The translations under genes and the position numbers were made by a program. Shown one piece after another: positions 48,789 through 58,221 of a DNA stretch of 64,000 nucleotides (its first letter is position 1; the number at the start of each line of letters is the position of its first letter). The notes below the pieces were generated by a model, which searched no databases, had not been told where the DNA came from, and saw only the letters and a list, made by a program, of their open reading frames with translations. The stretch lies in NCBI GenBank assembly GCA_963739435.1, contig CAVUAN010000005.1, positions 252,525-316,524 of the forward strand, given 5' to 3'. The DNA comes from CAVUAN01 sp963739435 (GTDB lineage: Bacteria > Acidobacteriota > Thermoanaerobaculia > UBA5066 > Gp7-AA6).

Positions 48789-50107
48789 GAGCGGGGCCGG
48801 CATGGCTCCTCTGCCTCGCGTTGACTCCCGTCATCGGCGGGCCGCTCCTTCTGCATCCCAACTACAGGCGCTACGGCCCGGCCTGCCGGACAGCCCTTGC
48901 GGGTGGTGCCGGCGCCGTCGTGCTCTCCCTCGTCATGACGCTCGCGACACTCGCCGGCATTTCCTGGAACCTCTGGGGCCTCGCGGCCGTGTCGGCTGCC
49001 GTCTCGGGTCTCCTGCGGACGGCCTTGGGCCCCGAAGCCGAGAGTCCGCGGCCTCCGGACGCCGGGTCGCTCGGCACGGCCGTCGCGGCCGGCGCGTTCA
49101 CCTGGATCGCCCTGGCAATCGCGCTCTTTGCGACCTTTGCAGGGACGGCCGGGTCCACGGATCTTCTCCACTTCTGGGGCCCGAAGGCCGAAGCGTTCGC
49201 CGCGGCGCGCACGATCGACGCCGAGTTCCTTCGGGTGCCGTGGCACGCGCACCTGCACCCGGACTATCCCCCGCTCGTCACGAATTTGTTCGCCTTCGCG
49301 ACGCTCGCCGCGGGCCGGTTCCCGTGGGGCGCAGCTCCGTACTCATTTCCCCTGGTCCTCGCGGCGCTCGCGCTGGCGCTGCCGGGACTGGCCTCGGCCG
49401 ACCGGCCGCGGGCCGAGGCGCGCGCCGTCGCGGCTCTCGCGATCTGCTGCGCCGGGCTGCTCGGGACGGCGTTCCAGGTCGCGGGCAACGGGGACACGAT
49501 CCTGCTGTTCTTCGAGGCTTGCGCCGCCGTGCTCTTGACCGGGCCCGACGCCGCTCGGGGCAGCCGGCAGCTGCTGGCGGGCCTCTTCTTTGCCGGAGCC
49601 GTCTCGGCCAAGGTGGAGGGTCTCCCCTTCGCGGTGGCCGCCGCCAGCCTCTTTTTTCTTCTCTGCCCCCGGCAGCGCACGGCCCGCGCCGCGGTGCTCC
49701 TGCTCTTGCCGGCGGTGGCCTGCCTGGGCGCCTGGCTCGCCTACGGCAGGACGCGCCAGCTCTTTGGTTTCTACGAAGGCTACGGCCGTCCCCTGGAGCT
49801 CCATCCGGAAAACCTGTCCCTCGTCTTCCGCGCCCTTGGAGTGCAGTTCGGGCTGGTCGCCCGCGGGCTTCCCTTCCTGGCGCCGGTCGTCGTCCTGCTT
49901 CTCTCCCCGCGCAAGTCGCGGATGGCCTGGCTGCCCGCGGGCACGGCTCTCATCCTTTCGGTGTTCTTCCTCTTCACGTACCTCCACACCAACTATCAGC
50001 TCGCCGACTGGATCTCCTGGTCGGCCGGGCGGATCTTCACGCCGGTCGCGGTCCTCCTGGCGATCGCTCCGGCCGCGCGCAGCCCGGACCTAGCCTCCCG
50101 TCTCTGA
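48785..50107 (+). CDS. Polytopic GT-C-like membrane protein of a duplicated cassette, copy 1
   Basis: 440 residues from TTG 48785, which shares TTGA with the previous stop. It has about ten hydrophobic helices. Between the first helices lies DLLHFWGPKAEAFAAARTID followed by HPDYPPLVTNLFAF; the D...YPPL loop recalls the catalytic or substrate loop of GT-C glycosyltransferases that use polyprenyl-phosphate sugars. That function is inferred from topology and from the glycosyltransferase at 55065. The large partner of copy 2 (50582) shares the same loop and helix layout. Confidence 0.72.
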   Translation: MRAGPAWLLCLALTPVIGGPLLLHPNYRRYGPACRTALAGGAGAVVLSLVMTLATLAGISWNLWGLAAVSAAVSGLLRTALGPEAESPRPPDAGSLGTAVAAGAFTWIALAIALFATFAGTAGSTDLLHFWGPKAEAFAAARTIDAEFLRVPWHAHLHPDYPPLVTNLFAFATLAAGRFPWGAAPYSFPLVLAALALALPGLASADRPRAEARAVAALAICCAGLLGTAFQVAGNGDTILLFFEACAAVLLTGPDAARGSRQLLAGLFFAGAVSAKVEGLPFAVAAASLFFLLCPRQRTARAAVLLLLPAVACLGAWLAYGRTRQLFGFYEGYGRPLELHPENLSLVFRALGVQFGLVARGLPFLAPVVVLLLSPRKSRMAWLPAGTALILSVFFLFTYLHTNYQLADWISWSAGRIFTPVAVLLAIAPAARSPDLASRL

Positions 50108-50108
50108 A

Positions 50109-50585
50109 ATGCCTGACCTCAAACAACCTCTCGATCCGGTTGCCCCGCAGCGGCCCCCGAAAACGTCGCGCGCGATCCTTCTCGCCGGCTCCGCCCTCCT
50201 CATTGCGCTCTCGATCCGCAGGCTTCCGGCGCCTTCGGAGGTTCTCCAGGCCCCGGCCACGCCGTACGACCACGCCGCTTCTCGCGACGCAGTCCCGGCA
50301 TTGCGGCTGCTGCGGAGAGCCGCCGCCGTCATTCCGGCCCCCGGCTCCGTCGCCTGCCGGTCCGAACCTTCCAACGCGACGAAAGACACCTCTCTTTACC
50401 GGTACGCCGTTGCGATGCTGCCCGGGCGAACGGTCTGGCCCGCCGCGCTCTGGGATGTCTCCTCGCCGGAGCTCCAGGCCCGGGCCGAGTACCTGGTCGT
50501 CCTCGGGGGGAGCCCGGCCGCGCCGCCTGGCGAGATCCTTCTCGAAACACCCGACGGCACCGTGTGGAGGCGAGCCGGCAGATGA
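50109..50585 (+). CDS. Small membrane-anchored protein of a duplicated cassette, copy 2
   Basis: 158 residues from ATG 50109, two bases after the previous stop. It has a basic N-terminal segment, one transmembrane helix (AILLAGSALLIALSI) and the same domain as copy 1: PATPYDHAASRDAVPAL, AAAVIPAPGSV, AMLPGRTVWPAALWD and RAEYLVVLGGSPAAPPGEIL. The N-terminus is longer than in copy 1. Its stop overlaps the next ATG as ATGA. Confidence 0.75.
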   Translation: MPDLKQPLDPVAPQRPPKTSRAILLAGSALLIALSIRRLPAPSEVLQAPATPYDHAASRDAVPALRLLRRAAAVIPAPGSVACRSEPSNATKDTSLYRYAVAMLPGRTVWPAALWDVSSPELQARAEYLVVLGGSPAAPPGEILLETPDGTVWRRAGR

Positions 50586-51922
50586 CGGCAGGTGCAGTCT
50601 GGCTCGCCGCCTTCGTCCTGGCGCCGGGGATCGCCGGAGCGCCCCTGATTGTCCGGAGCGGCTTCCGCAGCCTGCCTCTCGCCGCCCGGCTCGTTCTTTC
50701 AGCATCGCTCGGCGGTGTCCTGCTCTCCTTCTGGATGACGCTGTTTGCGCTGCTCGGGTGGAGGTGGAACGTCCCGATCCTCCTTCTTGCCGCGGCGGCG
50801 AGCGCCGCGTGGCTGCCGGTTGCCGCCGGGGACCCGGAACCAGACCCTCTCGGGCCGGCCGACGAGAGGTCGGGGCTTCTGGCCGGGAGCCTTATCGCCT
50901 CAGCCCTGCTCGTTTCTCTGGCAGCCGCCGCATCGGCCTCCGCCACGTCGAGCGACCTCGTGCTCTTCTGGGGCCCCAAGGCGCAAGCGTTCGCGGCGGC
51001 CCGGACGATCGACCCGGCATTCCTTGGCGATCCGTTCCACACCTATATGCACGCCTCCTACCCTCCGCTCGTCACGAATCTCTTCGCCCTGTCGACGATC
51101 GTCGCGGGGCGTTTCCCGTGGGGCGCAGCGATGCTGACGTTTCCCGTTCTGCTCTCGGCGCTCGCTCTGGCCCTCCCGGCACTCTTGAGAAAGTCCGCCG
51201 GCCAGAAAGCCGCAGCGGCGAGCTCGTGCGCGGTGATCTGCGCCCTGGCGATCCTGGGCATCACATTCGAGATCGCCGGGAATGCCGACATGCCGCTCTT
51301 CCTCTTCGAGGCGCTGGGCATGGCTGTTCTCCTCGGCCCAGCCGTGCTCGAGCCCAATGGGCAGGTCCTTGCTGGCGTTCTCCTGGCGGGCGCCGCGACG
51401 GCGAAGCCGGATGGTCTTCCCTTCGCCGTCTTCGCAGGACTCGTTGTCCTCTTCGTCCGCCGGCGCGAGCTGGCCTTCCGGGGAGCAGTGACTCGCCTTC
51501 TCCTGCCGGCGACAATCTGCCTGGCCCTGTGGTTCGCCTTCGGCCTTCGCCACCGGCTCTTCGTCGGCTACTCGGATCTCGGCGATCGCCGTTTCTATCC
51601 CGAGCACGCGGGAGAAGTGATTCGTGCCGTGGGCCAGACCCTCGGCTCTCCCGAAGGGATCCTTCCCTTTCTCGTCCCCCTGGCCGCAATTGTCGCGGCC
51701 GCGCGGTTTTCCCGGCTTCAGCTCATTCCCTGCGCGACCGGGGCCGCCCTGATCGTTTTCTTTCTGTCCAACTACCTGCGCGTGCCCTACGACCCCACGG
51801 AATACATCCGGTGGTCCGCCGGCCGGCTCTTCACGCCGGTTGCGGCGTTCCTGGCCCTGGCCGCAGCCGTGTCCGCGGGAAACGCAGAAGCACCAGAGAC
51901 AGGACGAGAGCCGCGGCGCTGA
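50582..51922 (+). CDS. Polytopic GT-C-like membrane protein of a duplicated cassette, copy 2
   Basis: 446 residues from ATG 50582. About ten to twelve helices. The loop DLVLFWGPKAQAFAAARTID followed by ASYPPLVTNLFALSTIVAGR matches copy 1 closely, except that the Asp before YPPL is replaced by Ala-Ser. If that Asp is catalytic in copy 1, this copy may be inactive or have a different substrate. Its last 92 bases overlap the 3' end of the convergent YfhO-like gene. Confidence 0.72.
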   Translation: MTAGAVWLAAFVLAPGIAGAPLIVRSGFRSLPLAARLVLSASLGGVLLSFWMTLFALLGWRWNVPILLLAAAASAAWLPVAAGDPEPDPLGPADERSGLLAGSLIASALLVSLAAAASASATSSDLVLFWGPKAQAFAAARTIDPAFLGDPFHTYMHASYPPLVTNLFALSTIVAGRFPWGAAMLTFPVLLSALALALPALLRKSAGQKAAAASSCAVICALAILGITFEIAGNADMPLFLFEALGMAVLLGPAVLEPNGQVLAGVLLAGAATAKPDGLPFAVFAGLVVLFVRRRELAFRGAVTRLLLPATICLALWFAFGLRHRLFVGYSDLGDRRFYPEHAGEVIRAVGQTLGSPEGILPFLVPLAAIVAAARFSRLQLIPCATGAALIVFFLSNYLRVPYDPTEYIRWSAGRLFTPVAAFLALAAAVSAGNAEAPETGREPRR

Positions 51923-54225
51923 TCCATGCACCCCGGATGAAGCCGTCCGGAAGGTAGCGCAGGTCGACCGAGTGGCGCCCCGCACGGACCTCGAACCCCA
52001 CGAAGGCCCGGTTGTAGGGCACGACCGGGACTGCCGCACCGTCGACCTTGACCTTCCATCCAGGCCAGCGCGGGATGGACGTCGCCACGACACCGGGAGC
52101 GGACGCCTCGACGTCGAGCAGAAGCCGCTGCCCCGAATCCTCGACGATGCGCACGGTCCCTGGTCCGTTCGGCTCCCAATCCGGGCTGTCGGCGGGAAGG
52201 TACTCACTGCGCTCGACGACGCCGAAACCGCCGAAGTCGGTGACCCGGCCGAGGACATCGAGCTGTCGCGCCGGGTCCTTCACCCGGCCGACGTGGCCCG
52301 GCATGAACGACTTGGGCAGAACCCCGGGGTTTTCGAAGATTCGTCCGCCGCGCGCTTCCGCGAGCAGTGTCCATCCCGCAGGGCCCTTCTGGCCGGGCGC
52401 CGCGAAGAGATACCGCACGTTCAGGAACGAGAGAAACGGCTTCGAGGCGTCGTCGATCCGGTTGTACCAGATCGGCTGAGGCACGCACCACAGCGGGTAG
52501 GTCTCGACCAAAGGCGCGAGGGTCATCGCCTCGTACCCCCGCACGTCCTGGAGCTCGTACAGAGCCGCCATGTTCGGGATCCAGAGGTAGCCGAGCGCGG
52601 CCACGCGCTCTGGAACGGGCCGGGGCAGTTTCTCGAGGATCTCGGGCACCGGATAGAAAGCTCGGGTCGAGCAGGTGGGATAAACGTCGCGCGCCTCGAG
52701 CGTGCGGCTGGCGACGAAAAGCGCGAAGACAGAGAGCGCGACGGCTATGCCACGGCCGCGGAAGGCGACCGCCATCGCGGCCGCGGCCGCAAGCGGAAGA
52801 CACTGCAGGAGAATCCGGCGGGTCAGGTCCGCCGAATTCATGTCCAGGCCGAGCATCTCTCCCCGTGCCAGGCCGAACGCGAGGGCGAGCACCGCCGCCG
52901 AAAGCAGAGAAGCCGCCGCGAAGTGAGACGATCGCCTCTCCGCGGGCCAGGCGATCCAACCCCAGGACGGCCAGAGCCGCCAGCCCGAAGCTCCCGAGCC
53001 ACACGAGGTAATCGTTGACGGCGATATCGAAAAGCGGCAGTTTCGAGACGGCGTCCGTGATCCCGGCCAGGCGGGCCCAGAGCGCGAGCCCCAGGACCGC
53101 GAGCACCGCAAACGCCCACTTCTCGCGGCGCCGGGCGCCGAGGCCGATTAAGGCCAGCGGGAAAACCAGCGCGCCGGCATAGGCCGCCGGCACCCCGAAA
53201 CCTGCGGCCAGGCGGCTATGACCCGAGAGTCCGAACGCATAGGGGAGCAGGTCGCGCGTCGACCGGCGAAGGCTCTCGGGAAAGGAGACGGACTTCTTCG
53301 AGGCCGCGTACCAGGTCGAACGCCCCTGGTGCGCCGCCGTCAGCGGCAGGATCTCCTGGAGCGGCATCAGGACGACCGCGGTCAAACCGAGCGTCAGAGC
53401 CCCGGCGAGCGCGGCGCGCCCCAGGGCGGGGCCCCGATGCTCCCGGCGCGCCCAGGCGAGCTCGAAGAGAAAAAACACGCCGCCGCCCGCGACCGCGTGG
53501 AGCAGTGTCTCGGGGTGGCCGCCCAGGGTGATCAAGCAGAGCGACACGACCATGATCACGACCGCCGTGCGGCCGCCGCCGCGGGCCACGCGGCGCAAAC
53601 CGAGGAGCAGCAGCGGAAATGCCGCAACGGAGGCCGTGACGGGATAACCGAGCCAGAAGACGAGGTGATCGGACAGCGCCCAGGCCACGGCGCCAAACAG
53701 CGCCGCAGTCTCGCCACTCGGAAGCTCCCGAAAGAACAAGTAAGCAGAAAGCAGGGCGAGCAAAAGCCGCATCGACATCTCGAAGGTCCAGGCCTGGGCG
53801 AGGGGAAGAACCAGCCCGAGCCATGTCAGAGGATGCAGCGCCGCCGGCTGCTGGAAGGCGAGCAGCGGCTCTCCGGCCATGCCAAACCGGTTCCAGAGAG
53901 GGAATCGCCCGTGGCGAATCGCCTCCCGAACCGCCTTGCGAGCCGGAATCTGCGAGCTCACGACGTCTGCCAGGAGCGGCGTCCTGGTCCCGGAGATCCC
54001 GGCTTCACGCTGGTAGGAGACCAGCGGCTCCGTGCCGAACTCGATGTCGAGCGGCGCATACACGCTGCCGGTCGCCATCGCGGCACCCGTGAGAAGGAAC
54101 GGGCCGAGCATCAGGGCACACGCAACCGGCAGCTTCAGGGGGCGCACCCAGCGGTGCGCGATCCACAGCAGCGCCGCGGCCGAGACGAAATAGACGGCGA
54201 GCAGGCGCAGGGCGAGCACGAACAC
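51831..54225 (-). CDS. YfhO-like polytopic membrane protein, interrupted by a frameshift
   Basis: About 798 residues if repaired. The N-terminal frame from GTG 54225 has many transmembrane helices and the loop LDIEFGTEPLVSYQREAG, then IPARKAVREAIRHGRFPLWN, typical of the YfhO/BMFG family of large membrane glycosyltransferase-like proteins. It continues past ~52930 only in another frame, with SHFAAASLLSAAVLALAFGL. The C-terminal part is a periplasmic beta-rich domain (GYLWIPNMAALYELQDVRGY; SIPRWPGWKVKVDGAAVPVV) ending in one more helix. A one-base indel near 52925-52935 is the likely cause. TAAGAT at 54240-54235 ends 9 bases before the start. Confidence 0.82.
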
Positions 54226-54280
54226 GCGGCGCGGATCTTATTCCACGGCCGGCCGGCAACCCGCTGTCGGCCAACTCGAA

Positions 54281-54286
54281 TAGAAT
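54281..54286 (+). promoter_or_regulatory. -10-like TAGAAT close to a start codon
   Basis: TAGAAT ends 8 bases before GTG 54295, with no Shine-Dalgarno between. The divergent YfhO-like start at 54225 has its own -10-like box (54240-54235), so both look leaderless. Confidence 0.5.
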
Positions 54287-54294
54287 CGCGCCGC

Positions 54295-55068
54295 GTGACG
54301 GCCCCGTTGACATCCGAGCCCGCCGCCGCTCGGCGTGGAGACGCCATCTCGATCGACGGCGCCTACCAGCACCGCGCGCGAACCAGGGGTTTCGTGGTTC
54401 AGCGATCCTGGCACTACCAGAAAGAGCGCGTCATCCGAAAGTTCTGCCCGCCCGGCCCCGGAGACCGCGTGATCGACGTCGGCTGCGGCTCGGGTGTGAT
54501 CGCGGACCTGCTGGCGTCGATGGGGGCGCGCACGACCGGAATCGACGCCAACCCGGCCGCCATCGCCTACGCCCGGCAGGCCTTCTCACGGCCAAATCTC
54601 GATTTTCAGCAGGGCCTCGTCGAGGACTTGCCCTTCGAGCCGGGCAGCCTCGACAAGATCTACTGCCTCGAGCTCATCGAGCACATCTACGCCCATCAGG
54701 TTCGCTCCCTGTTGCAAGGGCTCTTTCGCCTCGCCCGGCCGGGAGGACGTCTCTTCGTGACGACGCCGAACTACCGGAGCTTCTGGCCGCTCCTCGAATG
54801 GACGCTCGACAAGCTCAAGCTCGCGGCTCCGATGGCCGAGCACCAGCACGTGACGCGCTTCTCGCGGGGCATGCTCGCGTCGTTTCTCCAGGAGGCCGGG
54901 TGGCAAGTCGAGACGGTGACCACCTTCTCGACCTTCGCACCCTTTTTGAGCGCCGTCAGCTGGACGCTCGCCGAGCGGTGCGCGGCGCTCGAGGACCGGG
55001 CGTCCCTCCCGTTCGGCAACATCCTGCTCGCCATCGCACGAAAACCGGGGGCATCGGGAGCGCCTTGA
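54295..55068 (+). CDS. Class I SAM-dependent methyltransferase
   Basis: 257 residues from GTG 54295. SAM-binding motif I is VIDVGCGSGVIADLLASMGA (~62-81), then GIDANPAAIAYARQAF (motif II) and DKIYCLELIEHIYAH (motif IV). The post-domain PGGRLFVTTPNYRSF fits ubiquinone/glycolipid-type small-molecule methyltransferases. Its stop overlaps the TTG start of the glycosyltransferase, so the two are coupled, and a shared lipid-linked glycan pathway is plausible. Confidence 0.88.
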   Translation: MTAPLTSEPAAARRGDAISIDGAYQHRARTRGFVVQRSWHYQKERVIRKFCPPGPGDRVIDVGCGSGVIADLLASMGARTTGIDANPAAIAYARQAFSRPNLDFQQGLVEDLPFEPGSLDKIYCLELIEHIYAHQVRSLLQGLFRLARPGGRLFVTTPNYRSFWPLLEWTLDKLKLAAPMAEHQHVTRFSRGMLASFLQEAGWQVETVTTFSTFAPFLSAVSWTLAERCAALEDRASLPFGNILLAIARKPGASGAP

Positions 55069-55835
55069 CGCCGCATCTCTCGGTCATTCTTCCCTGCTAC
55101 CGGGAAGCCGAGCAGGCCGCGCGCTCCGCGGACAGGCTGTCGGCGTTTTTCGCGAGGGGACTGCTCGGTTGGGAGATCGTGATCGTCGACGACGGAGGGA
55201 AAGACTTTCCCGCCGCAATGACCGAAGAGTCGTCCCCGATCCGGCTGATCCGGCTCCCGGAAAACCGGGGCAAGGGAGCCGCCGTTCGGGCGGGCATGCT
55301 GGCGGCGCGCGGCAAAGCCCGGATCTTCACCGACGTCGACCTTCCCTTCGATCTCGACCTCCTTCTCGTGATGGCGGAGTACATCCTCGAAAGAGGGTTT
55401 CACGTCGTGATCGGCGACCGGACCCTTCCGGATTCCCTCTACCACGAGGAGCTGCGGTGGCAGCGGCGCCTGGCATCGCGGGCTTTCTCCGAGTTCGTGG
55501 GCAAGCTCGTGACGGGCGGCTTTTTCGATACGCAGTGCGGGCTCAAGGGGTTCCGGGCCGACGTGGCCGAGGCTCTCTTTCGCAACACCTTGATCGACCG
55601 TTTCGCCTTCGACGTCGAGATCATCTATCTCGCCTTGAAATCCCGCCTCGACATCAAGCGGATCCCCGTCCACATTCGCAGCAACGACGCCTCGAGCATT
55701 CGGCTCTTCCGCGACTCGGGCCGCATGTTTCTGGATGTCTTCCGGATCAAGGCCAATCAAATGGCCGGGCGGTACAGGAGCCTCGAATCCGACGAGCTCG
55801 TCTCGCGGGATTTTGCCCTGGTCGAGTCGGGTTGA
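55065..55835 (+). CDS. Family 2 glycosyltransferase, polyprenyl-phosphate sugar synthase-like
   Basis: 256 residues from TTG 55065, coupled to the methyltransferase stop. The GT-A fold shows VILPCYREAEQAARS at the start, EIVIVDDGGKD, NRGKGAAVRAGMLAARG and the DxD-type FTDVDLPFDL (~90), followed by TQCGLKGFRADVAEALF. This resembles DPM/ALG5-type enzymes that load a sugar onto polyprenyl phosphate for use by GT-C enzymes such as the nearby cassette proteins. The C-terminus lies exactly where the window changes character, so the last residues and the stop may be artefactual. Confidence 0.88.
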   Translation: MTPHLSVILPCYREAEQAARSADRLSAFFARGLLGWEIVIVDDGGKDFPAAMTEESSPIRLIRLPENRGKGAAVRAGMLAARGKARIFTDVDLPFDLDLLLVMAEYILERGFHVVIGDRTLPDSLYHEELRWQRRLASRAFSEFVGKLVTGGFFDTQCGLKGFRADVAEALFRNTLIDRFAFDVEIIYLALKSRLDIKRIPVHIRSNDASSIRLFRDSGRMFLDVFRIKANQMAGRYRSLESDELVSRDFALVESG

Positions 55836-55839
55836 TGCT

Positions 55840-56095
55840 CTGCATGCGGGCGATCATCTGGTCGGCGAACTTCTCGGCGTCCGCGCCGGTCAGACCCATG
55901 CGATCCTTGAGCATCTCGAGGATGCTCTGCGCGTAGTTGCGGGTCGGTGGCCGTCTGCGCGATCGGCGCCGGCGCGCGGGGCCGCGGTCGCACCGCCCGC
56001 CGGCCAAGGCCGTCGTGGCGTACGTGGCTGCCGCCCAGGGCTACGACTCCGACCGCTATCAGACCGATGACCTTCGTCTTCGTGGTCTTGAACAC
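55840..56095 (-). pseudogene. Small exported protein, disrupted by indels and running into the junction
   Basis: It starts at GTG 56095 with Shine-Dalgarno GAGGAGGA: KTTKTKVIGLIAVGVVALGG is a signal-peptide-like opening. Later frames give ALAGGA and then NYAQSILEMLKDRMGLTGAD and KFADQMIARMQSI, a helical C-terminal part. At least two indels separate these pieces, and no natural stop follows before the neighbouring glycosyltransferase. Intact, it would be about 90-95 residues. Function unknown. Its upstream region carries four 11-base repeats that suggest control by the adjacent two-component system. Confidence 0.55.
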
Positions 56096-56160
56096 TGTGT
56101 CCTCCTCGTTCATGTGTGCCGGGTGCCGCTTCCGGCAAGGATGAGATGAGTATGCGCCGG

Positions 56161-56204
56161 ACAGTGTTGAGGTGGGATGAAGGGAACGTAAAGGTCGTGT
56201 GAAG
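56161..56204 (-). promoter_or_regulatory. Four contiguous 11-bp direct repeats, OmpR/PhoB-type operator
   Basis: On the minus strand the units read CTTCACACGAC (56204-56194), CTTTACGTTCC (56193-56183), CTTCATCCCAC (56182-56172) and CTCAACACTGT (56171-56161). Each begins CTTYA or CTCAA, and the 11-base period equals one helical turn, as in PhoB/OmpR-family sites. It lies about 66 bases upstream of the small exported gene and just below the sensor-kinase gene. Confidence 0.6.
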
Positions 56205-56244
56205 GTCTTGCCGTCGCCGGGAACCCGCGGGAACGCGCGGCAGG

Positions 56245-57334
56245 CTACCGGGCCCGGGGCAGGAGGAACGTGAAGCGGGTGTAGCTGCCCGGGAACGCTT
56301 TCCGCGCTCGATGGAGCCGCCCATCTGCTGCGTGAGAGCTCTGGCCACCGCCAGGCCGATGCCGCTCCCTCCGCTCGAGCTGGATCTGGATTTGTCGACC
56401 CGGTAGAACCTCTCGAAGACATGGGGTAGGTCGTCGGCGGGGATGCCGATACCGTTGTCCTCCACGGCAAAGGCGACCATCCGGTCCTGGGCTCGCACGT
56501 CGATCTTGACCGCGCCGCCGGGTGGCGTGTAGCGGAGAGCGTTCGAGAGGAGATTCCCCAGGATCTGCGCGAACTTGTCGGGATCCGCCCATATCCGTGG
56601 GCACGGCTCCGGGCAATCGACGGAGAACGAGATGTCCGAGTGAGGAACTGAGGTCTGAGCGGCGCGACCACGCCTTCGACGGCCTCGGCCACGACAAGCT
56701 CCCGAGGCTTGATGGTCTCGGCTCCCGCTTCGAGTCGAGAGAGCCGCTCCACGTCGGTGACCAGGCGACCCAGTCTCGCCGCTTCTCGCCTCACGAGTTC
56801 GTAGGTCTCGGGCTCCGCCGGGATGACGCCGTCCATGAGTCCCTGCATGTACCCCTCGATGTTGGCGAGCGGGGTGCGTATCTCGTGAGAGATGGTTCCC
56901 AGCAGCTCTTGCCGCACTTCCTCGGTCTTCTGCAGTTGCCCGGCCATGTCGTTGAAGGCGGTCGCGAACCGGCCTATCTCGTCGCCCGCTCCCGTGCGAG
57001 ACCCGCTGCCGGTAGTCGCCCGCCGCGATCTGGCCGGCGACCTCGGCCATGTGCGCCAAAGGCCGGGTGATCCATCCGGACACGAGGTAGCTGGCGATGA
57101 CCGGCGACGACGACCGCCGCAAGGGCTCCCCAGAGAATGGCTTCGTTGACGCCCGCGCTGACCGCGCCCTGGATGCCGCCGGCCATCATCCCGCCCGAGC
57201 CGCCCTCCCCATCATCCCCGCCATGTGGGCGTTGACCGCCCTGACGGCCAGACTGCGGACCGCGATGGAGAGCACCGCCACCAGGACCACGATCACCGCG
57301 AGTACGAGAAGAACAGTCTCCACCGGGTGCTCAC
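56245..57334 (-). pseudogene. Sensor histidine kinase, broken by several frameshifts
   Basis: It starts at GTG 57334, overlapping the regulator stop. Recognisable pieces in different frames are: a membrane region with VVLVAVLSIAV; a second helix and HAMP domain (YLVSGWITRPLAHMAEVAGQ); HisKA with ELLGTISHEIRTPLANIEGY, carrying the phospho-His; HATPase N-box DPDKFAQILGNLLSNALRYT; G1 VEDNGIGIPADDLPHVFERF; and G2 GGSGIGLAVARAL; end SYTRFTFLLPRAR. At least four indels are needed to join them. Full length would be about 360 residues. Errors in assembly seem more likely than decay, because every domain is otherwise well conserved. Confidence 0.82.
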
Positions 57335-58055
57335 GGATCACCTTCCTGCTGGGTCGAGCGATCGGTGGCCGGGGCCTGGAACTTGTACCCGACCCCGCGC
57401 ACGGTGCGGATGAAGTGCGGGTCCGCCGGATCGTCCCCGATCTTCTTGCGCAGATTGGCGATGTGGACGTCCACCAACCGGGAGTCTCCCAGGTAGCTGT
57501 AGCCCCACACCGATTCCAGCAACTCCTCGCGGGTGTAGACCCAGCCCGGATGCTCGCCGAGCACGCGCAGCAGTTCGAATTCGGTGCTGGTCAGTTCGAT
57601 CTCGCGACCCTCGACGCGCACCTCGCGCGCCTTCGGGTCGATGGAGATGCCGCGCTTGGACGAGCGGACCTGTCCGGCCTCTCGTCGCTCTCGGCGCCCG
57701 ACCGGCGGAGGACGGCCTTCACCCGGGCGACCAGGACTTTGGGGCTGAAGGGCTTGACCAGGTAGTCGTCGGCCCCCGCCTCAAAACCTTGGAGCATGTC
57801 GTCTTCGCTTCCGCGGGCGGTGAGCATCAGGATGGGGGTGCGTCCGCTCGGGCCGGATCCGACGGGCCACTTCGAGGCCGCTCATCGCCCGGCAACATGA
57901 GGTCGAGCACGACCAGTTGCGGCTCTGCCCTCTCCACAGCCGGCGAGCGCGGAGGGGCCGTCGGCCGCCTCCTCGACTTCGTAGCCCTCGCTCTCCAGAT
58001 AGGCAGCGACCAGGCGACGCAGGTTCTCGTCGTCGTCTACCACGAGGATCTTCAT
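57331..58055 (-). pseudogene. OmpR/PhoB-family response regulator, broken by frameshifts
   Basis: It starts at ATG 58055: KILVVDDDENLRRLVAAYLE is the receiver start with its acidic cluster, and GLEVARRIR and GADDYLVKPFSPKVLVARVK carry the conserved Thr/Lys part of the receiver. The winged-helix DNA-binding domain is intact: TSTEFELLRVLGEHPGWVYT, RLVDVHIANLRKKIGDDPAD, IRTVRGVGYKF. Two or three indels separate the pieces. The stop overlaps the kinase GTG, so the pair was an operon. The 11-base repeats at 56161-56204 are probable binding sites. Confidence 0.82.
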
Positions 58056-58221
58056 GGCCTGTCTTACCTCCTTGCGTCGCAAGGATACCCCGCGTGGGAG
58101 ACCGGTGCCGCATGGCCAGGTGGGCGCGCGGGGCGTATCCTTTTGCAGCCGGTCCACGCCTGCGCCCGGCTCCGAGGAACGCTCGCGATCGAGATCGACG
58201 CCACAACAGAGGTAGGACCAG

